This document shows positions 1 through 9,936 of a stretch of 9,936 nucleotides of DNA, one piece after another. Source of the DNA: Aquifex aeolicus (GTDB lineage: Bacteria; Aquificota; Aquificia; Aquificales; Aquificaceae). The position numbers and the translations under genes are program-made. Positions within the stretch are counted from its first letter, which is position 1. Each line of letters starts with the position of its first letter. Below the pieces are notes generated by a model. It saw only the letters and a list, made by a program, of their open reading frames with translations, was not told where the DNA came from and made no database searches. The stretch spans positions 1-9,936 of the forward strand of contig DQTK01000087.1 in the NCBI GenBank assembly GCA_015662815.1, given 5' to 3'.

Positions 1-5
1 AAAAC

Positions 6-3105
<3,100 letters not shown>

Positions 3106-3154
3106 ATTTAAGGATAACATTATCAAAATATATAACAATACCTATATCATAGTC

Positions 3155-3185
3155 TTGAAAAAGATATGGATTTTTTTATTTTAAT
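3155..3185 (+). promoter_or_regulatory. Candidate clpC promoter
   Basis: TTGAAA (3155-3160) is a good -35 match. Possible -10 hexamers are TATTTT (3177-3182, 16-base spacing, 4/6 match) and TTTAAT (3180-3185, 19-base spacing, 5/6 match). The -35 reads CTTGAAA when extended by one base, as in E. coli heat-shock promoters, but no CCCCAT-type -10 follows at the needed distance. There is also no CIRCE repeat. This is the longest gene-free stretch in the window and the likely place for independent control of clpC. The promoter assignment is inference from a very AT-rich sequence. Confidence 0.4.
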
Positions 3186-3190
3186 AAAAA
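3173..3190. repeat. 8-base perfect inverted repeat upstream of clpC
   Basis: TTTTTATT (3173-3180) and AATAAAAA (3183-3190) are exact reverse complements separated by TT. The repeat covers the predicted -10 region of clpC, so it could be an operator. Being only A and T, it could also be chance or simply a melting region. As RNA the hairpin would be very weak at high temperature, so it is not a credible terminator for the alaS operon. Confidence 0.4.
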
Positions 3191-3193
3191 CAG

Positions 3194-3198
3194 TGAGG
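3194..3198 (+). promoter_or_regulatory. Shine-Dalgarno of clpC
   Basis: GAGGT sits eight bases before the clpC ATG at 3207, a standard match and spacing. An AAGGA closer to the ATG (3200-3204) is only two bases away and less suitable. It is the only clear ribosome binding site in the window and fixes the clpC start. Confidence 0.75.
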
Positions 3199-3206
3199 TA
3201 AGGAAC

Positions 3207-5639
3207 ATGTTTGAAAAGTTTACAGAAAGAGCTAGACAGATTATCTTAAAAGCGAGGGAAGAAGCCCTCGAACTGGGACACAGTTACCTCGGAAGTGAAC
3301 ATATATTGTTAGCTTTAATAAAAGAAGAAGATATACCTACATTGGTTCTTGCTAAATTCGGTCTTACTCCGGAGAAAGTAAGAAAGGCTATTATGGGTCA
3401 AATAACCAAAGGGAACCACTCGGGGGAAGTTCTTTTTGCACCTGATGCAAAGAGGGTTATTGAATTCGCAGTTGAAGAGGCAAGAATACTACATCATCAG
3501 TTTGTAGGTCCGGAACACCTGCTTATTGGAGTTGTAAGAGAAAAGACAGGACTCGGAGGAAGGATTCTAAGAAGCTTCGGTTTAGATGAGTATTCCGTTA
3601 GAAGAGAAGTCCTTCAACTCCTGGGAGAACTTCCACCTCAAGAAAGCCAAAGGTATGTATCGACACCCAATCTGGATAGATTTTCAAGGGACCTTACACA
3701 GATGGCACGGGAAGGAAAACTCGACCCTGTGATAGGAAGAGAAAAGGAAATAGAAAGGGTTATACAGATACTTGTAAGAAGAAGAAAAAACAATCCCGTT
3801 CTTCTCGGAGACCCGGGAGTTGGTAAAACTGCAATAGTTGAAGGTCTCGCTCAGAGAATAGCAAATAAAGAAGTTCCCGAACCGTTGATAAATAAAAGAG
3901 TAGTAGCCTTGGATTTAGCAGCTTTAGTTGCCGGGACCAAGTATAGAGGACAGTTTGAGGAAAGGTTAAAGAATATACTCAAAGAACTTGAAAAGGCTAA
4001 CAACGTAATCCTCTTCATAGATGAGCTTCACACATTAGTCGGAGCGGGTTCTGCGGAAGGTTCTATAGATGCATCTAATATGCTAAAACCTGCACTCGCA
4101 AGAGGAGAAATCCAGGTAATAGGTGCTACTACTGTAGATGAATATAGAAAATACATAGAGAAGGACGGTGCCCTGGAAAGAAGATTTCAGCCCGTTTACG
4201 TAGAACAGCCCTCTCCGGAGGATACCATACAGATACTCTATGGTCTTAAACCTAAGTTCGAAGAATTCCATAAGGTTGAATACACTCCTGAAGCTATGGA
4301 AAAAGCTGTAGACCTTTCCGTGAAGTACATTACCGATAGAAACCTCCCGGATAAAGCCATAGACGTTATGGACGAAGCGGGCGCACTCGTTAAGTTAAAA
4401 GCTACGCAACTCCCACCAGAACTCAAAGAGATAGAGGAGAAAATCAAAGAATATGAAAGAGAAAAGGAAAAAGCCGTAAAAGAGCAGGATTATGAAAAGG
4501 CCGCAAGGATTAGAGATGAAGAGTTAAGACTGAGAGCTAAGTTTGAAACCATGAAAGCTAAATGGAAGGAAGAACTTGAAAAGAATAGACCTAAAGTAAC
4601 CGAGGAGGATGTTGCTGAAGTTGTAGCAAGATGGACGGGGATACCGGTTAAGAGAATTCATGAAAGTGATGCTGAGAAACTACTTCATATTGAAGAAGAA
4701 CTCAAGAAAAGGGTTGTCGGTCAAGATGAAGCAATAAAGGCTATAGCGAAAGCTGTAAGAAGGTCCAGAGTAGGACTTAAAGGAAAGAACAGACCCATAG
4801 GAGTATTCATGTTTCTGGGACCCACAGGGGTCGGAAAAACCGAAACTGCTAAAGCTTTAGCCGAATATCTATTCGGAACAGAGGAAGCGTTAATAAGATT
4901 CGATATGTCGGAGTATATGGAAAAGCATACAGTATCCAGGCTTATCGGAGCACCTCCCGGATACGTTGGATACGAGGAGGGTGGACAACTTACGGAAGCC
5001 GTAAGAAGGAGACCTTACAGCGTTCTTCTATTTGATGAAATAGAAAAAGCACATCCTGATGTATTCAACATATTCCTGCAAATCTTTGATGACGGAAGAC
5101 TTACCGATGGACTCGGCAGAACGATAGATTTTTCCAATACCATCATCATAATGACTTCTAATCTCGGAGCAAGATTAATCACAGGCGGAAGCATGGGATT
5201 CGAAAAGAGACAAGGAATTCTTAACTTTGAGGAAATGAGAAAAAATGTTCTGGATCAAGTAAAGAGAACCTTTAGTCCTGAGTTCTTGAACAGGCTGGAT
5301 GAAATTATAGTATTCAGACCTCTAGAGAAGAAGGATATTGAAAAGATACTTGACCTTCAACTTAAAGAAATTAACGAAAAGCTAAAGGATTGGGGAATAA
5401 AATTAAAACTGCACAAGTCCTTCATTAACTGGATTATAGAAAAAGAGTACAAACCCGAATACGGAGCAAGAAGCCTCAAGAGAGCTCTCCAAAAACATGT
5501 TGAGGACCTACTTGCGGAAGAAATTATCAAAGGTACGTTTAAGGATATAGAGGAAGTAGAAATAAGGGTAAGAAGTGATAAGCCATATCTGAGACCTTCA
5601 AAGAAGAAAGAAAAGATTGAAGCTCTCTTGGAAAAATAA
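3207..5639 (+). CDS. clpC: ClpC-type AAA+ unfoldase (ClpP partner)
   Basis: This ATP-driven hexameric unfoldase threads proteins into the ClpP peptidase in the cytoplasm. Residues 1-145 hold two Clp N-domain repeats. AAA+ module D1 has Walker A GDPGVGKT (201-208, K207), pore-loop KYRG (245-248), Walker [10 protein letters not shown] (267-275) and arginine-finger region ERRF (324-327). A short middle domain (about 400-455) contains a UVR-like helix pair around [15 protein letters not shown]2 has Walker A GPTGVGKT (538-545, K544), pore loop GYVG (585-588), Walker B VLLFDEIE (606-613), TSNLGA (650-655) and sensor-2 GARSLKRA (753-760). MGF at 663-665 occupies the position of the ClpP-docking tripeptide. 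That tripeptide, and a middle domain much shorter than ClpB's, argue for ClpC over the disaggregase ClpB. The 810-residue length is typical. No clpP, mcsA/B or mecA gene is in the window. All catalytic residues look intact. Confidence 0.97.
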   Translation: MFEKFTERARQIILKAREEALELGHSYLGSEHILLALIKEEDIPTLVLAKFGLTPEKVRKAIMGQITKGNHSGEVLFAPDAKRVIEFAVEEARILHHQFVGPEHLLIGVVREKTGLGGRILRSFGLDEYSVRREVLQLLGELPPQESQRYVSTPNLDRFSRDLTQMAREGKLDPVIGREKEIERVIQILVRRRKNNPVLLGDPGVGKTAIVEGLAQRIANKEVPEPLINKRVVALDLAALVAGTKYRGQFEERLKNILKELEKANNVILFIDELHTLVGAGSAEGSIDASNMLKPALARGEIQVIGATTVDEYRKYIEKDGALERRFQPVYVEQPSPEDTIQILYGLKPKFEEFHKVEYTPEAMEKAVDLSVKYITDRNLPDKAIDVMDEAGALVKLKATQLPPELKEIEEKIKEYEREKEKAVKEQDYEKAARIRDEELRLRAKFETMKAKWKEELEKNRPKVTEEDVAEVVARWTGIPVKRIHESDAEKLLHIEEELKKRVVGQDEAIKAIAKAVRRSRVGLKGKNRPIGVFMFLGPTGVGKTETAKALAEYLFGTEEALIRFDMSEYMEKHTVSRLIGAPPGYVGYEEGGQLTEAVRRRPYSVLLFDEIEKAHPDVFNIFLQIFDDGRLTDGLGRTIDFSNTIIIMTSNLGARLITGGSMGFEKRQGILNFEEMRKNVLDQVKRTFSPEFLNRLDEIIVFRPLEKKDIEKILDLQLKEINEKLKDWGIKLKLHKSFINWIIEKEYKPEYGARSLKRALQKHVEDLLAEEIIKGTFKDIEEVEIRVRSDKPYLRPSKKKEKIEALLEK

Positions 5640-5653
5640 TTTTCCGCTTTTTT
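5630..5653 (+). terminator. Rho-independent terminator of clpC, with the stop codon in its loop
   Basis: GGAAAA (5630-5635) pairs exactly with TTTTCC (5640-5645) around a four-base loop ATAA. A T-G wobble (5629-5646) can extend the stem. A run of six T (5648-5653) follows after GC, then more T-rich sequence. The clpC stop codon TAA (5637-5639) lies inside the loop, so the stem begins in the last clpC codons. The stem is short and mostly A-T, so it would be weak at high temperature. Position and T tract make the call reasonable. Confidence 0.55.
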
Positions 5654-5659
5654 CTTCTT

Positions 5660-5665
5660 TATAAT
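5660..5665 (+). promoter_or_regulatory. -10 promoter hexamer of bamA
   Basis: A perfect TATAAT lies nine bases before the GTG start at 5675. There is no good -35 at 16-18 bases (the sequence there, around 5637-5642, is TAATTT, inside the clpC terminator) and no extended -10 TGN. If used, transcription would begin near 5671-5673, two to four bases before GTG, giving an essentially leaderless mRNA. The bases before GTG are all pyrimidine or A/T, with no Shine-Dalgarno sequence. Confidence 0.5.
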
Positions 5666-5674
5666 ACTTCTTTT

Positions 5675-8011
5675 GTGAAAAGGGTATTCTTAAGCTTTTT
5701 AGCTTTAACGACTATTGTTTTTTCCCAAGAAATAGAAAAGGTTATAGTTAAAGGGAATAAATATATTACCGATGAACTTATAAAGGGTTTTTTAAAGACA
5801 AAAGAAGGTTCGGATTTTTCCCTTGAGAAAATAAGGGAGGATATTAAGAGACTTTACAGGACGGGTTTATTTAAAAAGATTGAGGTATATAAGGAGGATA
5901 TAAACAGTAACGGAAAGCCCGAGATAGTGTTCCGGGTTGAAGATCTCCCGGTAATATACAAAATAGAATTCGAAGGAAATGATGAACTCAGTGATGATGA
6001 ACTAAAAGAATACCTTGGGATAGAAACAGAACTCGGGGAAGTTGATGTAGAAGAAACTATAGAGGGGTATACTTCAAGTCCTGCAGTCGAAGAACGGCTT
6101 GCCATACTCAAGCAATTAAAGCTCGGCAGAATCTTAACAGTTCAAGAAATAGAAAGCCTTAGAAAGAGAATAGAGGAAATATACAAAAGACAAGGTTTTG
6201 TAGAAACTGAAGTCAAGTATAAGATAGTTCCCAAAAAGGGCGCTTCCAAACTTATATTCACAATCCATGAAGGTAAAAAAGTTTACGTGAAAGATATAGA
6301 AATAGAAGGAAATAAGCACTTTAGTGATAGGAAATTAAAGGGGCTAATGGAACTAAAAGAACCAAATATTTTTCTTTTCAGATTGCATCCCGCTTTTAGT
6401 AAAGACCTACTTGAAGAGGATGTAGAAAAGATAAAGGAATTCTATAGAAGCGAGGGCTTCCTTCAAGCGCAGGTTTCTTACAGTGTAGAGAAAAAAGGAG
6501 CTGCAAGGAAGATAATAATAAAAGTAAAAGAGGGTCCAAGGTATAAAATTGGAAAATTGGAAATTCGGGGAAACAAATTATTTGCCTACAGTGAACTTGT
6601 AGAAAATATTCTTGAGAAGAATAAAAGGAAGGGCGGATATTTCAAAAGAGAGGTAATAGAAAAGATAAAAAGAAACATTGTAGAAAAGTACGCGGATATA
6701 GGATTTTTAAACGTCAGAATCGAAGAAAAAATAAAGGTTATTCCCGAAAAACATAAAGTGCTAATTACCCTTATAATCCGCGAAGGTAAACCGGTTTATG
6801 TAAACAGGATAGAAGTAAAGGGTAATTACGAAACCAGAGATTATGTTATAAGACGTGAGATGAGAGTTCAAGAAAATGAACTTGCCGTAAGGAAAGGATT
6901 AAACCGCTCAAGAACAAGGATAATGAATCTCGGATATTATCAAGAGGTTCAAATAAATCCTATTCCCCGAGGAGGAGCTAAGTGGGACCTCCTTGTGAAA
7001 ATAAGGGAAAGATTTACGGGACAGTTCTCGGTAGGGCTTTCCTATAACGAAATAACAGGATTAACAGGATTCTTAGAACTCAGGAAAGGGAATTTCCGGG
7101 GAACCGGTGATATTGTAGGCTTCAGTGTAAGCTACGGTACACTCTACAGGAACAACTCTATTTCGTACACGAAAAAGTGGTTCCTCAAAAAACCCATGGA
7201 CCTCGACTTTTCGGCTTTTGACAGGAGAATAGAGTATACTACATACACAGTCCAAAGAACCGGATTTTCAGTAGCACTTTCAAAGGAGTTCTGGGAGTAT
7301 TGGAGAGCTTCGATAGGAACAACTATACAGAGGGTAAAATACAGTGATATTTCCGAAGATGCGGTTTCCTACATAAAGGAACAGGAAGGTACAAGAGATT
7401 CAAGGAAAATATTCCTCACTTTAAGGAGAGATACGAGGGATTATTATCTGCTTCCTACCAAAGGCTCTATTATCATTCTTAGGAACGCAGTAGGTGTAGG
7501 TATCTTAGGAGGCAATGAAAAATTTTATAAGCTCGAACTGGAAGGAGCAAAATACCTCAGTGATACATACTTTGATACAGGCTTAATTTTAAGTTTAAAA
7601 GGAGAAATAGGATTGGTAGAAGGGTACGGTGGGAAAAAAGTCCCTATAGATGAAAGATTTTTTGTAGGTGGAGATTTCACAATAAGAGGGTATGAGTACG
7701 GTTATGCAGGACCAGTAGACCCGGTAACTTTAGACCCGATAGGTGCAAAGAGGAAGATTATTACAAGCGTAGAGCTTATGTATCCGCTTTATAAAAAAAT
7801 GTTTTACTTGGCTGCCTTCTTCGATTACGGTCTCGGTGCCGATAGTTGGAAAGATTTTAAACTCTCAAATTTTAGAGGTGGATACGGTATAGGACTCAGA
7901 ATAATTACTCCTTTTGCTCCTATAAGGATAGATTGGGCTTTCAAAACAAAGACTGTTCCGGGAGATACGAACCGTTCAAGGATTCACTTCGTGTTAGGAA
8001 CCTTCTTCTAA
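5675..8011 (+). CDS. bamA: BamA/Omp85 outer-membrane assembly factor
   Basis: This is the core subunit of the BAM machine, which folds beta-barrel proteins into the outer membrane. It starts at GTG. Residues 1-17 form a short signal peptide (K2 R3, hydrophobic core, likely cut after VFS before Q18). Five POTRA domains follow, at roughly 19-91, 92-200, 201-287, 288-371 and 372-445. Each opens with a strand and GN turn such as VKGNKY (25-30), FEGNDE (99-104), IEGNKH (210-215), IRGNKL (297-302) and VKGNYE (382-387). The 16-strand-type barrel occupies about 450-778. It carries the Omp85 loop-6 motif as IRGY (670-673) after FFVGGD (662-667) and ends in FVLGTFF with a terminal Phe, matching the beta-signal. 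At 778 residues it is close to E. coli BamA in size. POTRA 2 appears about 30 residues longer than usual. No skp, lpxD or other bam gene lies beside it. The last 18 bases overlap trpB tail to tail. A TamA relative is less likely, since TamA has three POTRAs. Confidence 0.95.
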   Translation: MKRVFLSFLALTTIVFSQEIEKVIVKGNKYITDELIKGFLKTKEGSDFSLEKIREDIKRLYRTGLFKKIEVYKEDINSNGKPEIVFRVEDLPVIYKIEFEGNDELSDDELKEYLGIETELGEVDVEETIEGYTSSPAVEERLAILKQLKLGRILTVQEIESLRKRIEEIYKRQGFVETEVKYKIVPKKGASKLIFTIHEGKKVYVKDIEIEGNKHFSDRKLKGLMELKEPNIFLFRLHPAFSKDLLEEDVEKIKEFYRSEGFLQAQVSYSVEKKGAARKIIIKVKEGPRYKIGKLEIRGNKLFAYSELVENILEKNKRKGGYFKREVIEKIKRNIVEKYADIGFLNVRIEEKIKVIPEKHKVLITLIIREGKPVYVNRIEVKGNYETRDYVIRREMRVQENELAVRKGLNRSRTRIMNLGYYQEVQINPIPRGGAKWDLLVKIRERFTGQFSVGLSYNEITGLTGFLELRKGNFRGTGDIVGFSVSYGTLYRNNSISYTKKWFLKKPMDLDFSAFDRRIEYTTYTVQRTGFSVALSKEFWEYWRASIGTTIQRVKYSDISEDAVSYIKEQEGTRDSRKIFLTLRRDTRDYYLLPTKGSIIILRNAVGVGILGGNEKFYKLELEGAKYLSDTYFDTGLILSLKGEIGLVEGYGGKKVPIDERFFVGGDFTIRGYEYGYAGPVDPVTLDPIGAKRKIITSVELMYPLYKKMFYLAAFFDYGLGADSWKDFKLSNFRGGYGIGLRIITPFAPIRIDWAFKTKTVPGDTNRSRIHFVLGTFF
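7994..8011. other. 18-base tail-to-tail overlap of bamA and trpB
   Basis: The bamA stop (TAA, 8009-8011) lies inside trpB, and the trpB stop (TTA on the plus strand, 7994-7996) lies inside bamA. The shared bases encode the end of the BamA beta-signal on one strand and the last TrpB residues on the other. No hairpin with a T tract is visible on either strand here, so both transcripts probably read into the opposite gene. Confidence 0.95.
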
Positions 8012-9187
8012 ATATTTCATAACGTGTGCCATATCTTTATCTCCCCTTCCGGACAGATTTATAACCACTATACCATCACGCCCAAGCTGTTTGGCTACTT
8101 CTACCGCTTTTATTACAGCATGTGCACTTTCAAGAGCGGGAATTATTCCTTCAGTTTTGGCAAGGAGCTTGAAACCTTCGAGGGCTTCCTCGTCGCTCGC
8201 GGTAGTATACTTTGCCCTCTTTATTTCGTAGAGTAAGGTGTGTTCCGGTCCTACACCGGGGTAATCAAGTCCGGCGGAAATTGAATGAGTTGGGAGAATT
8301 TGCCCTTCTTCATCCTGAAGGAAATAGCTTTTCATACCATGTAGAATACCTATACTACCTCCGCATATAGAGGCGGCATGTTTTTCGGTTTCAAGTCCGT
8401 AACCTCCCGCTTCAACTCCTATAAGCTCCACATCCTTATCCTCAACGAAGGGATAAAAGATTCCCATAGCGTTTGAGCCTCCCCCTACACAGGCAACTAT
8501 CGCATCGGGAAGCCTGCCCTCTTTTTGAATTATCTGATGTTTTGTCTCTCTACCTATCACACTCTGGAAATCCCTCACTATCATAGGGAAAGGATGAGGG
8601 CCTACAACGGAGCCTATAATGTAGTGGGTTGTTTCCACATTGGTAACCCAGTCTCTTAAAGCCTCATTTATAGCATCTTTTAAGGTTTTACTGCCGCTCT
8701 TTACTATTCTCACTTTTGCTCCGAGCAGTTTCATTCTGAAAACGTTAAGAGCTTGTCTTTCGGCATCTTCTTCCCCCATATAAACAACGCATTCCAATCC
8801 GAAAAGTGCAGAAGCCGTTGCAGTAGCCACTCCATGCTGTCCTGCACCCGTTTCCGCTATTACCCTTTTTTTGCCCATTCTCTTTGTAAGCAGGCATTGA
8901 CCTATGGTATTGTTAATTTTGTGGGCACCTGTATGAAGTAAATCTTCCCTCTTTAGGTAAATCTTCGCACCGCCCACGTATTTCGTTAATTTTTCCGCAA
9001 AGTATAAAGGAGTAGGTCTTCCTGCGTACTCTCTTAAGTAGTAATCCAGCTCCCTGTTGAACTCATCATCATCTTTTAACTCTTTATACTTTTCTTCAAG
9101 TTCCTCGAGAGCGTACATAAGGGTTTCAGGGACATATTTGCCGCCGAATTTCCCGAAATAACCCCTTTCATCAGGATATTTATACAT
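7994..9187 (-). CDS. trpB: Tryptophan synthase beta chain (TrpB1 type)
   Basis: This PLP enzyme joins indole and L-serine to make L-tryptophan, normally in an alpha2-beta2 complex with TrpA that channels indole. The 397-residue length is typical. The PLP lysine is K90 in HTGAHK (85-90), and the catalytic glutamate is E112 in AETGAGQHG (111-119). The PLP-phosphate loop is GGGSNA (235-240). Other conserved parts are [15 protein letters not shown] (302-316), ALESAHA (351-357) and LSGRGDKD (378-385), with the COMM domain near 103-190. This set fits the TrpB1 class rather than TrpB2. The N-terminus matches the family's usual YFG-FGG-YVPE opening, which supports the ATG at 9187-9185. No other trp gene is in the window, so trpB is separated from trpA here, as in other genomes with dispersed trp genes. 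There is no ribosome binding site: the bases before ATG read AATCCCTT. It faces a FIST-domain gene across 20 bases. Confidence 0.98.
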   Translation of the reverse strand: MYKYPDERGYFGKFGGKYVPETLMYALEELEEKYKELKDDDEFNRELDYYLREYAGRPTPLYFAEKLTKYVGGAKIYLKREDLLHTGAHKINNTIGQCLLTKRMGKKRVIAETGAGQHGVATATASALFGLECVVYMGEEDAERQALNVFRMKLLGAKVRIVKSGSKTLKDAINEALRDWVTNVETTHYIIGSVVGPHPFPMIVRDFQSVIGRETKHQIIQKEGRLPDAIVACVGGGSNAMGIFYPFVEDKDVELIGVEAGGYGLETEKHAASICGGSIGILHGMKSYFLQDEEGQILPTHSISAGLDYPGVGPEHTLLYEIKRAKYTTASDEEALEGFKLLAKTEGIIPALESAHAVIKAVEVAKQLGRDGIVVINLSGRGDKDMAHVMKYLEEGS

Positions 9188-9224
9188 AAGGGATTATTTT
9201 AATCTTTATGAAAGCAGTTGTTTA
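9188..9224. promoter_or_regulatory. Overlapping divergent promoters of trpB and the FIST gene
   Basis: Only 20 bases (9188-9207) separate the two start codons, and they are mostly A/T. On the minus strand TAAAAT (9201-9196, 5/6 match) has TAAACA (9224-9219, 4/6 match) 17 bases upstream. Transcription would start at or just before the trpB ATG. On the plus strand TATTTT (9195-9200) or TTTAAT (9198-9203) would start transcription at or near the FIST ATG, though no -35 is recognisable. The two -10 elements occupy the same bases, so RNA polymerase could serve only one direction at a time. Assignments are inference from short AT-rich matches; the shared 20-base space itself is plain in the sequence. 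Confidence 0.5.
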
Positions 9225-9936
9225 CAGTTCCCGCAACCCCGTTTTATATAAAGCCCTTGAAGAGATAAAATATCAATTTGTGGAGGACAAAATTCTCACG
9301 GATTTTGACTTTTTACTTATATCTCTAAACTATAAGTATCCTTATGGCAAACTGGATAGGGATTTAAGAAGGGTATTTAATCTTGATGAGAGGGAATACC
9401 TTGCTTTTCATTCAACGGAATCAATGGAAAATACGAGAATAACAGAAGGTATAACTATATGTTTTATAAAATTTGAAAACAAAGGAAGAGTAAGAATTTA
9501 TACCGACGAAGGTATAAGCAATTACCTCGAGAAAGGAACCCTTAAGCGTTTAGTAAATTATTTGGAGGAAAACAAAGAGTATTTAAACCTTTTTATATCC
9601 TCCTGGGAAGATAACAGCTTAGGTCTCTTTATAGAAGATTTAGGCAAATCTTTATATTCACGCGGATTTTATCCGAACTTAGTGGGGGGTGTATCCTCGG
9701 GAGAAATGTACGAAGGAGAGCTGAGAACTTTTCAGATACACAACGGAAAAGTTGTAAAGGACGGGTTCGCCGTAATCACTTTTGAGAATGTAGAATACTG
9801 CTTCGGTATATCTTTGGGTTTTAAACCCATAAGTCCCGTATATACGGTTTCTAAAGCAGATGGGTACAAGATATACGAGGTGGATGGAAGAACACCCTTT
9901 ATAGATATAGTTAAAAATTTCCTGAACGGTATTGAA
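9208..9936 (+). CDS. FIST-domain protein, 3' end outside the window
   Basis: An open frame of 243 codons starts at ATG 9208 and reaches the window edge without a stop. I assign it to the FIST family (FIST_N followed by the start of FIST_C), predicted small-ligand sensor domains found alone or fused to signalling modules. Supporting signs are the opening KAVVYSSRNPVLYKALEE, the central LVGGVSSGEMYEG (158-170), RTFQIHNGKVVKDG (173-186) and FGISLGFKPISP (199-210), then the FIST_C entry KADGYKIYEVDGRTPF (216-231). These match the family's pattern of GG-(A/S)-G, a 'H-(D/N)-G-(K/R)-V-x-x-(D/E)-G' strand, a 'G-x-x-P' turn and 'A-(D/E)-G-x-x-(V/I)-Y-E-(L/V)-D-G'. No signal peptide or membrane span is seen. 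An in-frame stop at 9187-9189 limits the start to this ATG. Whether a kinase, GGDEF or other output domain follows cannot be seen. Its neighbour across a shared promoter gap is trpB. The family call is by eye. Confidence 0.85.
   Translation, partial: MKAVVYSSRNPVLYKALEEIKYQFVEDKILTDFDFLLISLNYKYPYGKLDRDLRRVFNLDEREYLAFHSTESMENTRITEGITICFIKFENKGRVRIYTDEGISNYLEKGTLKRLVNYLEENKEYLNLFISSWEDNSLGLFIEDLGKSLYSRGFYPNLVGGVSSGEMYEGELRTFQIHNGKVVKDGFAVITFENVEYCFGISLGFKPISPVYTVSKADGYKIYEVDGRTPFIDIVKNFLNGIE

Noticed and set aside
3155..3177. Sigma-32-type heat-shock promoter before clpC
   Set aside because: CTTGAAA fits the -35, but no CCCCAT-like -10 follows; kept only as a general promoter candidate.
3106..3190. 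Terminator for the alaS operon
   Set aside because: No G+C stem followed by a T tract is present; the AT-only inverted repeat would not be stable as RNA at high temperature.
4083..4447. Two short minus-strand open frames inside clpC (60-70 codons)
   Set aside because: They lie opposite a well-conserved gene, encode Ser/Tyr/Phe-rich low-quality proteins, and have no promoter or ribosome binding site; they are codon-bias shadows.
5854..6319. Two minus-strand open frames inside bamA
   Set aside because: Serine- and phenylalanine-rich antisense translations of Glu/Lys-rich coding sequence, with no family resemblance.
7073..7255. 60-codon minus-strand open frame inside the BamA barrel region
   Set aside because: Opposite conserved coding sequence, no start signals, no recognisable protein.
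8024..8941. Two plus-strand open frames inside trpB (70 and 62 codons)
   Set aside because: Antisense shadows of a conserved enzyme; cysteine-rich translations without motif order.

Overview
The window looks like chromosomal DNA from a hyperthermophilic bacterium of the Aquificales, close to Aquifex. Three things point that way. The coding strands are purine-rich, with arginine almost always AGA/AGG and isoleucine often ATA. The proteins are rich in Lys and Glu. The AlaRS, ClpC and TrpB sequences resemble, from memory, those of Aquifex aeolicus, though I could not run an alignment. Genes are packed very tightly. The longest non-coding stretch is about 100 bases (3106-3206), and no gap exceeds 300 bases.

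Layout on the plus strand: complete alaS (26-2641); a small uncharacterised gene that overlaps its stop as ATGA (2638-3105); a 101-base AT-rich spacer with probable control elements; clpC (3207-5639); a 35-base gap holding both a terminator-like hairpin and a perfect TATAAT; and a bamA/Omp85 gene starting at GTG (5675-8011). trpB lies on the minus strand (9187-7994), and its 3' end overlaps the 3' end of bamA by 18 bases. Only 20 bases from the trpB start codon, a FIST-domain gene reads rightwards (from 9208) and runs off the window without a stop.

The genes serve separate house-keeping jobs: charging tRNA-Ala, protein unfolding for degradation, outer-membrane protein insertion, and the last step of tryptophan synthesis. 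They do not form one pathway. The FIST gene, a predicted small-ligand sensor divergent from trpB, is the most suggestive pairing. The unknown gene coupled to alaS is the other candidate for new biology.

The recurring oddity is in the starts. alaS, bamA, trpB and the FIST gene all lack a Shine-Dalgarno sequence. Each has a -10-like hexamer so close to the start codon that the predicted mRNA would be leaderless or nearly so. clpC, by contrast, has a clear GAGGT ribosome binding site. No tRNA, rRNA, CRISPR array or mobile element was seen.
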